In this document: positions 16,796 to 27,400 of the stretch, piece after piece
Layout of the letters: each line of letters begins with the position of its first letter
How positions within the stretch are numbered: position 1 is the first letter of the stretch
Assembly (NCBI GenBank): GCA_947259405.1
Contig: CAMYLY010000007.1
Coordinates: forward strand, 121,694 to 185,693
DNA length: 64,000 nucleotides
Source: an uncultured Gemmatimonadales bacterium
GTDB taxonomy: Bacteria > Gemmatimonadota > Gemmatimonadetes > Gemmatimonadales > GWC2-71-9
Reading direction: 5' to 3'
Notes under the pieces: model-generated
What the model saw: the letters and a program-made list of their open reading frames with translations, nothing else
The model's database searches: none
What the model was told of the DNA's origin: nothing
Program-made: the position numbers and the translations under genes

Positions 16796-18373
16796 ATGAA
16801 GAAACCACGCAAGCAACATTCGATTGGGCGAGGGGCGCGCAACACGCTGCGTCTCCTCTTCCCAGCCCTTGCACTGATGTTCGTGCAAGGTTGTACCGAC
16901 CTCGATATCCCGCCGACGAGTTCGATCACGCCCGAGAACTTCTATCAAAATGAAGAAGAGGTGCTCGGCGGGCTGGCGGCGGTCTATCACGAACTGAACG
17001 TCGACGGCATGCTGTGGTCGTATTGGAACATGAGTCAAGTCACGTCAGACGAGATGATCGTGCCGACGCGTGGCAGCGACTGGTTCGACAATGGCCGGTG
17101 GTTGGAGATCCACAAACACACGTGGGGCGCCAACAGCACGTCCGGGCTCGACGACGTCAACCGCATCTGGACGGATTCATTCCGCGGGGTCCTCCGGGCC
17201 AACGTGCTGCTCGCGTCGTTGGAGAACGTGACAGTGGCGAATCAAGCGGCGATCGCGGCCGAGGCGCGCGGGCTTCGGGCGTACTACTACTACATGTTGC
17301 TGGACATGTTTGGTGGTGTGCCGATCGTGGATTCGACGACCATCGAAGCACGGCCGCGCAACACGGCGCGTGAGGTATTCGATTTCATCGACGCCGAGCT
17401 ACAGGCGGCGCGTGCGGACCTGCCGGCCTCGTGGCCAGCCTCGGATTACGGGCGTATGACACAAGGAGCGGCCGACGCCATCTTGGCGAGCCTGTATCTG
17501 AACGCTGGAGTGTTCACGACGGACACGCCGAACGCAACCGCGTATAATTCGTGTGCAGGCGTGACGGTGGGTGGCGGCACCGCGTGCGACGCCGCCATTG
17601 CGGTCGCCGATCGCATCATCAACTCCGGCGTGTACACCCTGTCCAGCGATTTCCACGATAACTTCGCGCCGGACAACTTCAACTCGCCGGAGAACATCTT
17701 TGTCGTCAACTTCCTACCAGAAGCTGGATTGGGTCTCAACATGATTCAGAGGGCCCTCCATTACCGGCAGTTCAATCCCGACCCCTGGAACGGATTCGCC
17801 GCCCTTGCGGAGACATACAATGCCTTCGATGCAGACGACACACGACGGACAGTGTTCCTCGAAGGGCCACAGGTGAACATCGAAAGTGGTCTGCCGGTCA
17901 CGGAACGCGACGACGTGACACCGCTCGTGTTCACGGTCGACATTCTGGATGAGACCGCCGCCGGTGAGGGTGAGGGCACGCGGGTCATGAAGTGGCCGCC
18001 GGACCCGAACCACGTCGCCCAGGACAACGGGAACGACTACACCATCTTCCGTTTGGCCGAGATCTACCTGATCAAGGCGGAAGCGGAACTGGAGGGCGGG
18101 ACGGGTAATCCGCTCGCGCTCGTGAACATGATTCGTGCGCGCTCGTTCGAGCCCGACGAACCGCTTGGGGCAGTCGACCGTGACGTGATCTTGGCAGAGC
18201 GTCTCTTCGAGCTCACCGCGGAAGGCAAGCGGCGCCAGGATCTGATTCGACACGGGAAGTTCACGGATGCGTGGTCGTTCAAGGCCGCGAGTGCACCGCA
18301 CTACGTGCGGATGCCGATCCCGCAGCCGCAGTTGGATGCGAACCCCGAACTCACACAGAATCCCGGGTACTGA
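16796..18373 (+). CDS. SusD/RagB-family outer-membrane lipoprotein
   Basis: The product has 525 residues with a lipoprotein signal ending FVQGC. The N-terminal SusD words are present: DLDIPPTSSITPENFYQNEEE, then AAVYHELN and the TPR-like helices (AEARGLRAYYYYMLLDMFGGVPIV). The C-terminal part has RLAEIYLIKAEAEL, VNMIRARSF and ILAERLFELTAEGKRRQDLIRHGKF, as in RagB/SusD. It caps the SusC channel and binds the glycan. The gap to SusC is 83 bases, and ATG 16796 opens the basic n-region MKKPRKQ. An open frame from 16712 would add an implausible Cys-containing leader. A terminator-like hairpin lies 33 bases after its stop. Confidence 0.92.
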   Translation: MKKPRKQHSIGRGARNTLRLLFPALALMFVQGCTDLDIPPTSSITPENFYQNEEEVLGGLAAVYHELNVDGMLWSYWNMSQVTSDEMIVPTRGSDWFDNGRWLEIHKHTWGANSTSGLDDVNRIWTDSFRGVLRANVLLASLENVTVANQAAIAAEARGLRAYYYYMLLDMFGGVPIVDSTTIEARPRNTAREVFDFIDAELQAARADLPASWPASDYGRMTQGAADAILASLYLNAGVFTTDTPNATAYNSCAGVTVGGGTACDAAIAVADRIINSGVYTLSSDFHDNFAPDNFNSPENIFVVNFLPEAGLGLNMIQRALHYRQFNPDPWNGFAALAETYNAFDADDTRRTVFLEGPQVNIESGLPVTERDDVTPLVFTVDILDETAAGEGEGTRVMKWPPDPNHVAQDNGNDYTIFRLAEIYLIKAEAELEGGTGNPLALVNMIRARSFEPDEPLGAVDRDVILAERLFELTAEGKRRQDLIRHGKFTDAWSFKAASAPHYVRMPIPQPQLDANPELTQNPGY

Positions 18374-18400
18374 TATCGAGGAGGGATCCTGCTGACGTCG

Positions 18401-21400
18401 ATGCCACGGCCTGCTCTCGGCACGAGAGCAGGCCGTTGGTTTTCCCTCCCTAACCGCCCAGCGCTCCTCGTGCTCGGCGCGAGTGTGGCGTGTTCCGGAT
18501 CGGATCAAACGCGTTCTGTCGGTCGGGTTGGCGACGTACCGCCAGTGGAGAACCGGCTCTTCACGGAGCTTCCGCCGGCCTATACAGGCGTCAGCTTCGA
18601 GAATCGACTCGAGAACACGCGCGCGCTCAACGTGTTCACCTACCGGAACTACTACAACGGGGGTGGCGTGGCCGTGGGCGACCTCACCGGCGACGGCCTG
18701 CCCGAGCTGCTGCTGACATCCAACCTCGGTGACAACCTCCTCTACGTCAATGAAGGCGGGTTCTGGTTCCGCGATGTGACACGGGCGTCCGGCATCGCCA
18801 ATGATGGTGACTGGACGACCGGTGTCACGTTTGTCGACGTGAACGGAGACGGACTGCTCGACATCTACCTCTGCTATGCCGGCGTCGAAGAAGGCGAACG
18901 CCGCGCCAACGAGCTCTATATCCATCAAGGCGTGAACGAGGACGGAATTCCGACCTTCGCTGAAATGGCCGCAGAGTACGGGATTGCCGACGAGGGTGCT
19001 TCTACTCATGGCGCGTTCTTTGATTACGATCGTGACGGGGATCTCGATCTCTACATCCTGAACAACTCCCCTCGCCCGGTGAGTAGCTTCGGACTCGAGA
19101 ACATCCGGAACACGCGGAACGCGTTAGGTGGTGACCGCCTTTATCGGCACGATGGCGACCGATTCGTCGACGTCAGCGAGCAGGCCGGCATCTTCAGCAG
19201 CGAAATTGCGTTCGGCTTGGGCGTGGCCGTCGGTGATGTGAACCGCGACGGCTGGCCTGACATCTACATCTCAAACGATTTTTTCGAACGGGACTATCTC
19301 TATCTGAACAATAGAGATGGAACGTTCACCGAGCGCCTCGACCAGCAGATGCCCATCATCAGTCTCTCTTCGATGGGCCTGGACATGGCAGATGTCGACG
19401 ACGATGGATGGCTCGACATCTACGTCACCGACATGCTCCCTGAAGATGATTATCGACTCAAGACCACAACCACCTTCGAGACATGGGCCAGCTACCAGAC
19501 GCGGCTGGCGTACGATTACCACCACCAGTTCACGCGCAACATGCTGCACCGGAACAATCGCAATGGCACCTTTAGCGAGATCGGATTGCTGGCGGGTGCG
19601 GCGCGCACGGACTGGAGCTGGAGCGCGCTGATCGCCGATCTCGATCTGGACGGTCACAAGGACATCTACGTGACCAATGGGATCCTCGGTGATGTCACGG
19701 GCCAGGATTTCGTATCGTTCCTGGCTGACGAGGAGACCATGCGGGCAGCGGCCCGAGGGGAGCAGGTCGATTTTCTCGGGCTCATCGAAGTCATGACGTC
19801 GACGCCCCTGGCCAACTACGCGTTCCAGAACAGTGGGCATCTCACGTTTGCCAATGCGAGCGCCGCCTGGGGTCTGGATCACATAGGGTTTTCCAGCGGA
19901 GCATCCTACGGTGATCTGGACGGCGACGGCGCGTTGGATCTCGTGGTCAACAATGTGAACGAGCAGGCGTCGATCTTCCGGAACAACGCGCGCGCCCTGT
20001 CAGATCATGGCTCCCTCCGCATTCTCCTCGAGGGTGAAGGCCTGAATCGGTTTGGAATCGGTGCGAGGGTCACGTTACGGGGTGGGGATCGGTCGTTCGT
20101 GCAGGAGTTGATGCCGGCGCGCGGGTTCCAGTCAAGCGTGGACTATGTTCTGACGTTCGGGGTTGGCGCGTTGGACACGATTGCATCGCTCACGGTCGAA
20201 TGGCCGGACGGGAGCGTGAGCCAGCTGTCTGATGTACCCGTGAACCAGCGTCTGACGGTCCGGCAAGCTGAGTCCACGGCAACGCCTCCCGCGCCCCAGC
20301 GGTCGCCTGCGCCCAAACTCGTGGACGTGACCGAGCGCATGGCACTCGATGTCGTGCATCGGGAGAACGCTTTTGTCGATTTCCGCCGTGAACCGTTGAT
20401 GCCCAAAATGCTGTCTATGGAAGGTCCATTCATGGACGTGGCAGACGTGAACGGCGACGGCCTGGACGACATGTTCATAGGAGGGGCGAAGGACCAGGCC
20501 GGGCGACTCCTGGTGCAGCAGCGCGACGGCGCGTTCGTCAGCACGAATGGCGGCCTATTTGAGCGCGATAAGATCTCGGAAGACCTCGGGGTCACGTTCT
20601 TCGATGCGAACGGTGACGGTCATACCGATCTCTATGTTGTGAGCGGAGGCAGTGAATTTTCCGATCTCGCACCGGCCTTGCAGGATCGGTTGTACCTCAA
20701 CGACGGGCGCGGGACGTTCCGCAAGGCAGGTGGGTACCTGCCGAACATGAACGTCAGTGGATCTCGCGCGGTCCCAGCTGATATCGATGGGGATGGTGAT
20801 CTCGATCTCTTCGTGGGCGGTCGCGTCGTGCCGTGGCGCTACGGTCTCGATCCGAGGAGCGTCTTACTCCAAAACGATGGCCTCGGCCGGTACGTCGACG
20901 TAACGGAGCGCGTCGCGCCGGACTTGGCACGGGTGGGCATGGTGACGGACGCCCTCTGGACGGACGTGGACGGCGATGCGCGGTTGGATCTCGTGGTAGT
21001 GGGCGAATGGATGCCCATCACGATCTTCCGCAACACGGGCACCGGTAGGCTTGAGCGCCTGGACCCTCCCGGACTCGAACGAAGCCATGGGTGGTGGAAC
21101 CGCATCGTCGTCGGCGATTTCACCGGTGACGGCGAGATCGATTTCGTCGTCGGGAACCTGGGGTTGAACTCTCGCCTCCGGGCATCTGAGACCGAACCAT
21201 TGACGATGTACGTCAAGGATTTCGATCGGAACGGATTCGCCGAGCAGATCGTGTCCCAATCCGTAGGCGGCGTCGACTACCCCCTGGCGCTGCGCGACCC
21301 GCTTCTCAATACCCTTCCGAACTTGAAGGCGCGCTACCCCATGTACGAGACGTACGCTCGCCAGACCGTATCTGACATTTTCGGGCCTGAGGAGCTGGGA

Positions 21401-21811
21401 GACGCCGTCGTGAAACGAGCATACACCTTGGCGACTGCGCTCGTGCGCAACAACGGAGGTGGAACATTTACGCTCGAACCACTACTGCTCGAAGCCCAGT
21501 TCGCGCCGGTGTACGGTATCCTCCCCGGGGACTTCGATGGTCAGCCGGGTCTCGATCTGTTGATGGCAGGAAACTTTGACGGACTTCAGCCGGAGATTGG
21601 TCGGATGAGTGCCAGTTACGGTTTGCTGCTACGTGGGGGTGATGGAGCGGGAAGGCTCACTCCCGTCCACGCAACCGAGAGTGGGTTTGTCGTCACGGGC
21701 CAGGCACGCGACATTCAACGGCTCCGGATTGGAGGTCGGGATCTTGTGATCGTCACCCGAAACAATGACAGGCCACTCGTGTTTCAGATCGGCGAAGAGA
21801 GGGGAAACTAG
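18401..21811 (+). CDS. FG-GAP/ASPIC-UnbV (CRTAC1-like) surface lipoprotein, paralogue 1
   Basis: The product has 1136 residues. The lipobox is ASVAC. The rest is a chain of FG-GAP/VCBS beta-propeller repeats with calcium loops such as DLTGDGLPEL, DVNGDGLLDIY and DRDGDLDLY, interrupted near residues 545-625 by the ASPIC/UnbV module (GIGARVTLRGG.., ARGFQSSVDY, VEWPDG). A second propeller set follows (DVNGDGLDDMFIGGAKDQ). These domains bind calcium and often mediate adhesion or ligand binding. The position right after SusD is the one held by SusE/F-type glycan-binding lipoproteins in Bacteroidota, so a glycan-binding role is inferred. The ATG is followed by a terminator-like hairpin that encodes residues 3-12. 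No usable later start exists. Confidence 0.88.
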   Translation: MPRPALGTRAGRWFSLPNRPALLVLGASVACSGSDQTRSVGRVGDVPPVENRLFTELPPAYTGVSFENRLENTRALNVFTYRNYYNGGGVAVGDLTGDGLPELLLTSNLGDNLLYVNEGGFWFRDVTRASGIANDGDWTTGVTFVDVNGDGLLDIYLCYAGVEEGERRANELYIHQGVNEDGIPTFAEMAAEYGIADEGASTHGAFFDYDRDGDLDLYILNNSPRPVSSFGLENIRNTRNALGGDRLYRHDGDRFVDVSEQAGIFSSEIAFGLGVAVGDVNRDGWPDIYISNDFFERDYLYLNNRDGTFTERLDQQMPIISLSSMGLDMADVDDDGWLDIYVTDMLPEDDYRLKTTTTFETWASYQTRLAYDYHHQFTRNMLHRNNRNGTFSEIGLLAGAARTDWSWSALIADLDLDGHKDIYVTNGILGDVTGQDFVSFLADEETMRAAARGEQVDFLGLIEVMTSTPLANYAFQNSGHLTFANASAAWGLDHIGFSSGASYGDLDGDGALDLVVNNVNEQASIFRNNARALSDHGSLRILLEGEGLNRFGIGARVTLRGGDRSFVQELMPARGFQSSVDYVLTFGVGALDTIASLTVEWPDGSVSQLSDVPVNQRLTVRQAESTATPPAPQRSPAPKLVDVTERMALDVVHRENAFVDFRREPLMPKMLSMEGPFMDVADVNGDGLDDMFIGGAKDQAGRLLVQQRDGAFVSTNGGLFERDKISEDLGVTFFDANGDGHTDLYVVSGGSEFSDLAPALQDRLYLNDGRGTFRKAGGYLPNMNVSGSRAVPADIDGDGDLDLFVGGRVVPWRYGLDPRSVLLQNDGLGRYVDVTERVAPDLARVGMVTDALWTDVDGDARLDLVVVGEWMPITIFRNTGTGRLERLDPPGLERSHGWWNRIVVGDFTGDGEIDFVVGNLGLNSRLRASETEPLTMYVKDFDRNGFAEQIVSQSVGGVDYPLALRDPLLNTLPNLKARYPMYETYARQTVSDIFGPEELGDAVVKRAYTLATALVRNNGGGTFTLEPLLLEAQFAPVYGILPGDFDGQPGLDLLMAGNFDGLQPEIGRMSASYGLLLRGGDGAGRLTPVHATESGFVVTGQARDIQRLRIGGRDLVIVTRNNDRPLVFQIGEERGN
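18407..18443 (+). terminator. Rho-independent-terminator-like hairpin at the SusD 3' end, inside the next gene's start
   Basis: CGGCCTGCTCTCG (18407-18419) and CGAGAGCAGGCCG (18423-18435) are perfect 13-bp arms around a 3-base loop, followed by TTGGTTTT. This looks like an intrinsic terminator for susCD. It begins two codons after the ATG of the next lipoprotein gene, so it would act as an attenuator of that gene. Confidence 0.7.
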
Positions 21812-21824
21812 TGCGGTACGGCCG

Positions 21825-22301
21825 TCAGCGATCTGACTGTTTGGTCTTGACCACAATGACGCCGTTGGCGCCTCGCACGCCGTACATGGCCGTGTCGGTT
21901 GGGTCCGTCAATACCTGGATGCTGGCGATGTCGTACGGATTGATGCCGAACAACGCACCGTTTGGTCCCGGCCGGACGGCGATACCGTCGATGACGTACA
22001 GGGGTTCCTTGTTGCCGCGGATGGTGCTCGTACCTCGGATCCGGATCTTGATGCTCGCCCCGGATCGCTCCACCCACACGCCGGGGAACCGCCGCATGAG
22101 GTGTTCTTCGATGGGTTCGCCAGGATTGCGGTCGATATCTTCGGCGGTGACCGCTCGGTCAGGCGTGGCCTCCCCGGGAGTCTCCTCAGGAGCGTTCTCG
22201 GGTTCGGGCTGTTCTGTTCCGGCGCCGCGCGCGCATCCCGCGCATCCTAAGAGAAGCACTGCAACTGAGGCAACCGCGACCGGAACCCGACATATCGCCA
22301 T
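21825..22301 (-). CDS. Stand-alone TonB plug-domain lipoprotein
   Basis: The product has 158 residues. A lipoprotein signal (MAICRVPVAVASVAVLLLGC) is followed by a Pro/Glu-rich linker (residues ~25-55) and then a single TonB-receptor plug domain: IEEHLMRRFPGVWV, IKIRIRGTSTIRGNKEPLYV, IDGIAV, INPYDIASIQVLTDPTDTAMYGVRGANGVIVVKTK. There is no barrel, and the frame ends right after the plug. Such lone plugs cannot form a channel. They may block, seed or regulate a barrel, or act as decoys. The gene is on the opposite strand between the first CRTAC1-like gene and GH97, with a 13-base convergent gap. The true start is ATG 22301. Upstream reading is antisense of GH97. Confidence 0.85.
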   Translation of the reverse strand: MAICRVPVAVASVAVLLLGCAGCARGAGTEQPEPENAPEETPGEATPDRAVTAEDIDRNPGEPIEEHLMRRFPGVWVERSGASIKIRIRGTSTIRGNKEPLYVIDGIAVRPGPNGALFGINPYDIASIQVLTDPTDTAMYGVRGANGVIVVKTKQSDR

Positions 22302-22382
22302 GCTAGAATATACCCCACGGCCCACGTCGACGTTCAATCCGGCCCGCGTGGGGCCGGGACTCACGATCAGGGAGAGAGACGC
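22302..22382. promoter_or_regulatory. Divergent promoter region between plug lipoprotein and GH97 genes
   Basis: An 81-base spacer separates the two divergent starts. AT-rich TAGAATATACC (22304-22314) is the only -10-like sequence and could serve either strand. GGGAGAGAG before ATG 22383 is the GH97 ribosome-binding site. The assignment is tentative. Confidence 0.3.
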
Positions 22383-24422
22383 ATGAGGATGGGACGTTTG
22401 GCTCGCTTCGTTGGACTCACCTGGACCATCGCACTGGCACTGCCCACTATTGCCGCCGCTCAAGACCGGCACCGCGTAATATCGCCCGATGGTCGCAACG
22501 AAGTGACCGTCGAGATCACCGACGGGGGGCTCTTCTATAGCGTGGCCCGGGACGGCCGCCTGGTGATGCTCCCTTCGCGCCTCGGCTTCGAATTCCAGGG
22601 AGCGGCTCCGCTGAGGGACAACCTCCGTATCGTGGACACCGGTCGCCAGATGGTCGATGAAACGTGGACCCAGGTGTGGGGCGAAGTCGCACAGGTGCGG
22701 GATCACCACAATGAACTGCGCCTTGAGGTTGCCGAGTCCGGGCAAGCGACACGACACGTTGCCGTGGTCTTTCGCGTGTTTGACGACGGTATCGGGTTCC
22801 GCTACGAGCTGCCCGCACAGCCCAACCTCGGAGCGTTCGAGATTATTGAAGAATTGACGGAATTCCATCTGGCCGATGCCGCCAGGGCGTGGTGGATCCC
22901 GGCCAACCGTTGGAACCGCTACGAGTTCCTGTACTCGGCTTCGCCGGTCAGCATGCTCGACACCGTGCACACGCCAGTCACCTTTGTGGCGAACGACGGG
23001 CTCCACATCGTCATCCATGAAGCCAACCTCGTCGAGTACGCAGCCATGAACGTTGCCAATGCCGGTGACAGGCGGCTGCACGCGACGTTGGCTCCCTGGA
23101 ACGACGGAGTGAAGGTGCGTGGCACGACCCCGTTCGTGACACCGTGGCGGACTATTCAGCTGGCCGACCGCGCCGCGGACCTAGCCCCGTCAGTCTTGGG
23201 ATTGAATCTGAATCCCCCCAACGTGCTGGAGGACACCGACTGGATTGAGCCGCAGAAATACATCGGCATTTGGTGGGGCATGCACATCAACCAGATGACG
23301 TGGAGCTCGGGGCCCAAGCACGGTGCGACGACGGAGAACACGAAACGTTACATGGATTTCGCGGCGGCAAACGGGTTCGGTGGCGTACTCGTCGAGGGAT
23401 GGAACGTCGGGTGGGATGGGAACTGGATCGTGAACGGCGATCTTTTCTCGTTCATCGAGTCGTACCCTGACTTCGACATGCGAGCGGTCGCCGACTACGG
23501 GCGGGAGCGTGGGGTCCGACTGATCGGCCATAACGAGACGTCTATGGGCGTCGAGAACTACGAAGCACAGTTGGAGGATGCGTTCTCCCTGTACGCGTCG
23601 CTTGGAATGAACGCGGTCAAAACCGGGTACGTCGGTGACGTCACGCGGGATGGCCACGCCCACCACGGGCAGTACATGGTGCGGCACTGGCGGAACGTGA
23701 TCGAGACGGGTGCGCGCCACGGTATCATGATCAATGCGCACGAACCCATCAAAGATACGGGCGAGCGTCGGACCTACCCGAACATGATGACGCGCGAAGG
23801 TGCGCGGGGACAAGAGTACAACGCGTGGTCGGGTGAGGGAGGCAACCCGCCGGAGCATGAGACGATTCTCTTCTTCACGCGGATGCTGGCCGGCCCGATG
23901 GACTTCACGCCGGGCGTTTTCGACATCATGATCGAAAGTGCCAACGGCACTCCGCGGGCACCGGAAGAGTCGCGCCTTCGCACGACCCTCGCCAAACAGC
24001 TGGCGCTCTACGTGGTACTCTATTCACCGCTCCAAATGGCGGCCGATCTGCCAGAAAACTACGAAGGCCAGCCAGCGTTTGAGTTTATTCGCGACGTGCC
24101 GGTCGACTGGGAATACACGCAAGTGCTCGACGGGAAGATCGGCGACTTCGTGGTCGTCGCGCGCCAGGAGCGCGGGGGCGATGATTGGTACGTGGGGGCC
24201 ATCACCGATGAGGAAGCTCGCACGATGGACATCTCGCTCTCGTTCCTGACACCAGGACAGCGGTACGTCGCCGAGGTGTATGCGGACGGGCCGGGGGCGC
24301 ATTGGCTCCATACCCCGTACGCCATGGCAATTTCCGAGGGGATCGTGGATTTTCGGTCGCAGCTCACACTCGTGCTGGCGCCAGGCGGTGGGCAAGCCAT
24401 TCGCATTCGGCCGGTGCAGTAG
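22383..24422 (+). CDS. GH97 alpha-glycosidase (SusB-like)
   Basis: The product has 679 residues with a Sec signal (cleavage near AAAQD). The N-terminal super-sandwich starts HRVISPDGRNEVTVEI. The TIM barrel includes IGIWWGMHIN, GFGGVLVEGWNVGWDGNW, MNAVKTGYVGD and INAHEPIKDTGERRTYPNMMTREGARGQEYN, followed by the C-terminal beta domain. The NAHE and RGQEY words match the SusB-type inverting alpha-glucosidases rather than retaining alpha-galactosidases, as far as can be judged by eye. It would cleave alpha-glucose from the non-reducing end of oligosaccharides in the periplasm. It is followed after seven bases by the second CRTAC1-like gene. Confidence 0.9.
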   Translation: MRMGRLARFVGLTWTIALALPTIAAAQDRHRVISPDGRNEVTVEITDGGLFYSVARDGRLVMLPSRLGFEFQGAAPLRDNLRIVDTGRQMVDETWTQVWGEVAQVRDHHNELRLEVAESGQATRHVAVVFRVFDDGIGFRYELPAQPNLGAFEIIEELTEFHLADAARAWWIPANRWNRYEFLYSASPVSMLDTVHTPVTFVANDGLHIVIHEANLVEYAAMNVANAGDRRLHATLAPWNDGVKVRGTTPFVTPWRTIQLADRAADLAPSVLGLNLNPPNVLEDTDWIEPQKYIGIWWGMHINQMTWSSGPKHGATTENTKRYMDFAAANGFGGVLVEGWNVGWDGNWIVNGDLFSFIESYPDFDMRAVADYGRERGVRLIGHNETSMGVENYEAQLEDAFSLYASLGMNAVKTGYVGDVTRDGHAHHGQYMVRHWRNVIETGARHGIMINAHEPIKDTGERRTYPNMMTREGARGQEYNAWSGEGGNPPEHETILFFTRMLAGPMDFTPGVFDIMIESANGTPRAPEESRLRTTLAKQLALYVVLYSPLQMAADLPENYEGQPAFEFIRDVPVDWEYTQVLDGKIGDFVVVARQERGGDDWYVGAITDEEARTMDISLSFLTPGQRYVAEVYADGPGAHWLHTPYAMAISEGIVDFRSQLTLVLAPGGGQAIRIRPVQ

Positions 24423-24429
24423 CGCGGCT

Positions 24430-27400
24430 GTGAACCCGCGACGGCGTCGTCGGGCTCCCTCGGTGCGCTACCCCTTCGCGCTCATGGCCTGGGCCTCGAT
24501 CCTGGGGATGGGTTGCTCGTGGGGTGAGCGACCCGCGCCCTTGTTTGAATCGCTTCCGGCGGACCAGACCGGCGTCACGTTTGTCAATGACGTTCCCGAC
24601 ACGCCCGAGTTCAACATCATCAACTACCTGAACCACTACAACGGTGGCGGGGTCGCGGCCGGCGACGTCGATGGTGACGGTCGCCCGGATCTGTACTTCA
24701 CGTCCAACCTCGGGACCGACCGCCTCTACCGAAACGCCGGTGACTTTCAGTTCGAGGACGTCACGGAGTTGGCCGGCGTCGGTACCGCGGAAGGGTGGAA
24801 GAGCGGTGTCGCCATGGCCGATGTAAACGGTGACGGGCACCTCGACATCTACGTTTCCACGGTGAGCCACCTCAGCCTTCGCGGAGCCAACGTGCTCTAC
24901 GTGAATGATGGTGACGGCACGTTCACGGACCGCACCGCCGAGTACGGACTCGAACACACTGGATACTCCACGCAGGCCGCCTTCCTCGACTACGACATGG
25001 ACGGCGACCTCGACATGTACCTGTTGAACCACTCGACCCACGAGATTCGCGGCAGCGCCTGGAACCCGCTGCGGGAGGATCGCCACCCCGAAGCCGGCGA
25101 CCGGCTGTTCCGGAACGACGGCGCCCGTTTCGCCGATGTCAGCGACGCGGCCGGCATCTACGGCGGGGTCGAAGGCTATGGACTCGGGGTAGTGCCGACC
25201 GACGTGAATCTTGATGGCTGTCCGGACCTATTCGTCGCCAATGACTTTCACGAAGGTGACTTTCTCTATTTCAACAACTGCGATGGCACGTTCACCGAAT
25301 CCATCGCCACGGCCACAGGGCATACCAGCAAGTCGTCCATGGGGGTCGATGCCGCGGACTTCAACAACGATGGCCGGCCGGACCTGGCCGTGCTCGACAT
25401 GTTGCCCGTACGCGAGGACATTCTGAAGACGTCCTCCAACGCCGAGGACATGACCGTCTACAATCTCAAACAGGAAGCTGGGTATCATCATCAGTTCGCG
25501 CGCAACACGCTCCAGCTGAACCGCGGTCACGGTCTCTTCAGTGACATTGGGTACCTCGCGGGAGTCCACGCGACGGATTGGAGTTGGACTCCACTTTGGG
25601 CCGATCTCGACAACGACGGGAACAAGGATCTGTTCGTCACCAACGGGATTCCTCGGCGGCCGAACGATCTCGACTTTATCGACTATGTGGCCGCGCGCCC
25701 CGTCCAGGCGCTGCTCCAAGAGGGGTTCACCCAAGACGTTCTTGAGGATGTCCTCGCGCGCATGCCGCACGTGCCGCTCGCGAACTACGCGTTCCGCAAC
25801 AACGGGGATCTGACGTTCACGGACATGGCTGACGCCTGGGGACTGGCGGAACCGGGATTCTCCAACGGCGCGGCGTATGTGGATCTCGACGGCGACGGTG
25901 CGCTCGATCTGGTCGTGAATAACGTTCGGGCCCCCGCGTCGATCTACCGCAACCTCGCCCGGACCGTGAACCATCATCACTACCTCGCCGTGCAGTTACG
26001 CGGCGCAGGCCGCAACACGGCTGGTATTGGCGCCAAGGTGTTTGTGACCCACGATGGCGTGACGCAGCTCGTCGAGCAGATACCTACGCGAGGCTTCCAA
26101 TCCTCTGTGGATTCGCGACTGCACTTTGGCCTCGGGGTTTCAGCGGTCGTCGATTCCGTGCTGGTCGTGTGGCCGGATCGTCGGTATCAGGTCGTCACGG
26201 ACGTGTCGGTCGACCAGACGCTCACGCTCGAGCAGGATGAGGCCGCTGGCCGATACGCCTACAATGCCGGCGCGGGCCAATCCACGTTTGATGACATCAC
26301 GGACCAACTCGCGCTCGGGTATCGGCACGAGGAGAACCAGTTCTTCGATTACACGCGCGAGCCGCTGATTCCACATCAGCTCTCCACCGAGGGACCGGCG
26401 CTCGCCGTCGGCGACGTGAACGGCGACGGGTTGGACGACGTGTACGCTGGTGGTGCCAAGTGGCAGGCCGGCCAGCTCTTGGTGCAGCGCGGGGACGGAA
26501 CCTTCTGGCCCGCCGACGAAGCGGCGTTTCGTCTCGACAGTATCAACGAAGATGTGGACGCGGCGTTCTTCGATGCCGACGGGGACGGAAACCTGGACCT
26601 CTACGTGGTGAGTGGCGGAAACGAGTTCTGGGGCGAACGCCCAGCGTTGCTCGATCGCCTGTACCTCAATGATGGCAGTGGCGGGTTCCGTCGATTCGAA
26701 GGCCTCCTTCCCGCGGTTTACCAAAACGGCTCGTGCGTGGTGCCAGGAGATTTCGACGGCGACGGTGACGTCGACCTCTTCGTGGGTGGCCGAGTCGTGG
26801 CGCGACGCTACGGTGCGAGTCCGAGGAGCTACCTGTTCGAGAATGACGGGACCGGACACTTTCGCGACGTCTCGTCCGACCTCGCGCCCGACGTCGCCAT
26901 GGCCGGAATGGTGACGTCCGCCAGATGGGTAGACTACGACAGGGACGGAGGGCTGGATCTGGTCGTCGCTGGGGAATGGATGCCGGTGCGTGTGTTCCGG
27001 CAAGAGGAAGGGCGGTTCGTCGAACGCACGGCGGAGGTTGGGTTATCTGAAACCGCGGGATGGTGGAACACGATCGAGGTAGCTGACCTCGATGACGACG
27101 GTCGTCCGGACCTGATCCTTGGGAATCTCGGACGAAACTCGTTCATCCAGGCTTCACCTGAAGAACCAGCACGCCTCTACGTGCATGATTTTGCCGGGTC
27201 GGGCACGCCCCAACACTTCCTCACGTTCTACAAGAACGCGGTGAGCTACCCAATCGCCGGTCGCGACGAGGTCCTGCGCGCCGTGCCGGCGCTGAGCGAC
27301 CGGTATCCGTCGTACGCCGACTTCGGTGCCAGCCGCATCGAGGAAATCTTCCCGCGATCCGTCCTGCGCGACGCTGAGCTCCTGGAGGCGTACCGGTTCG

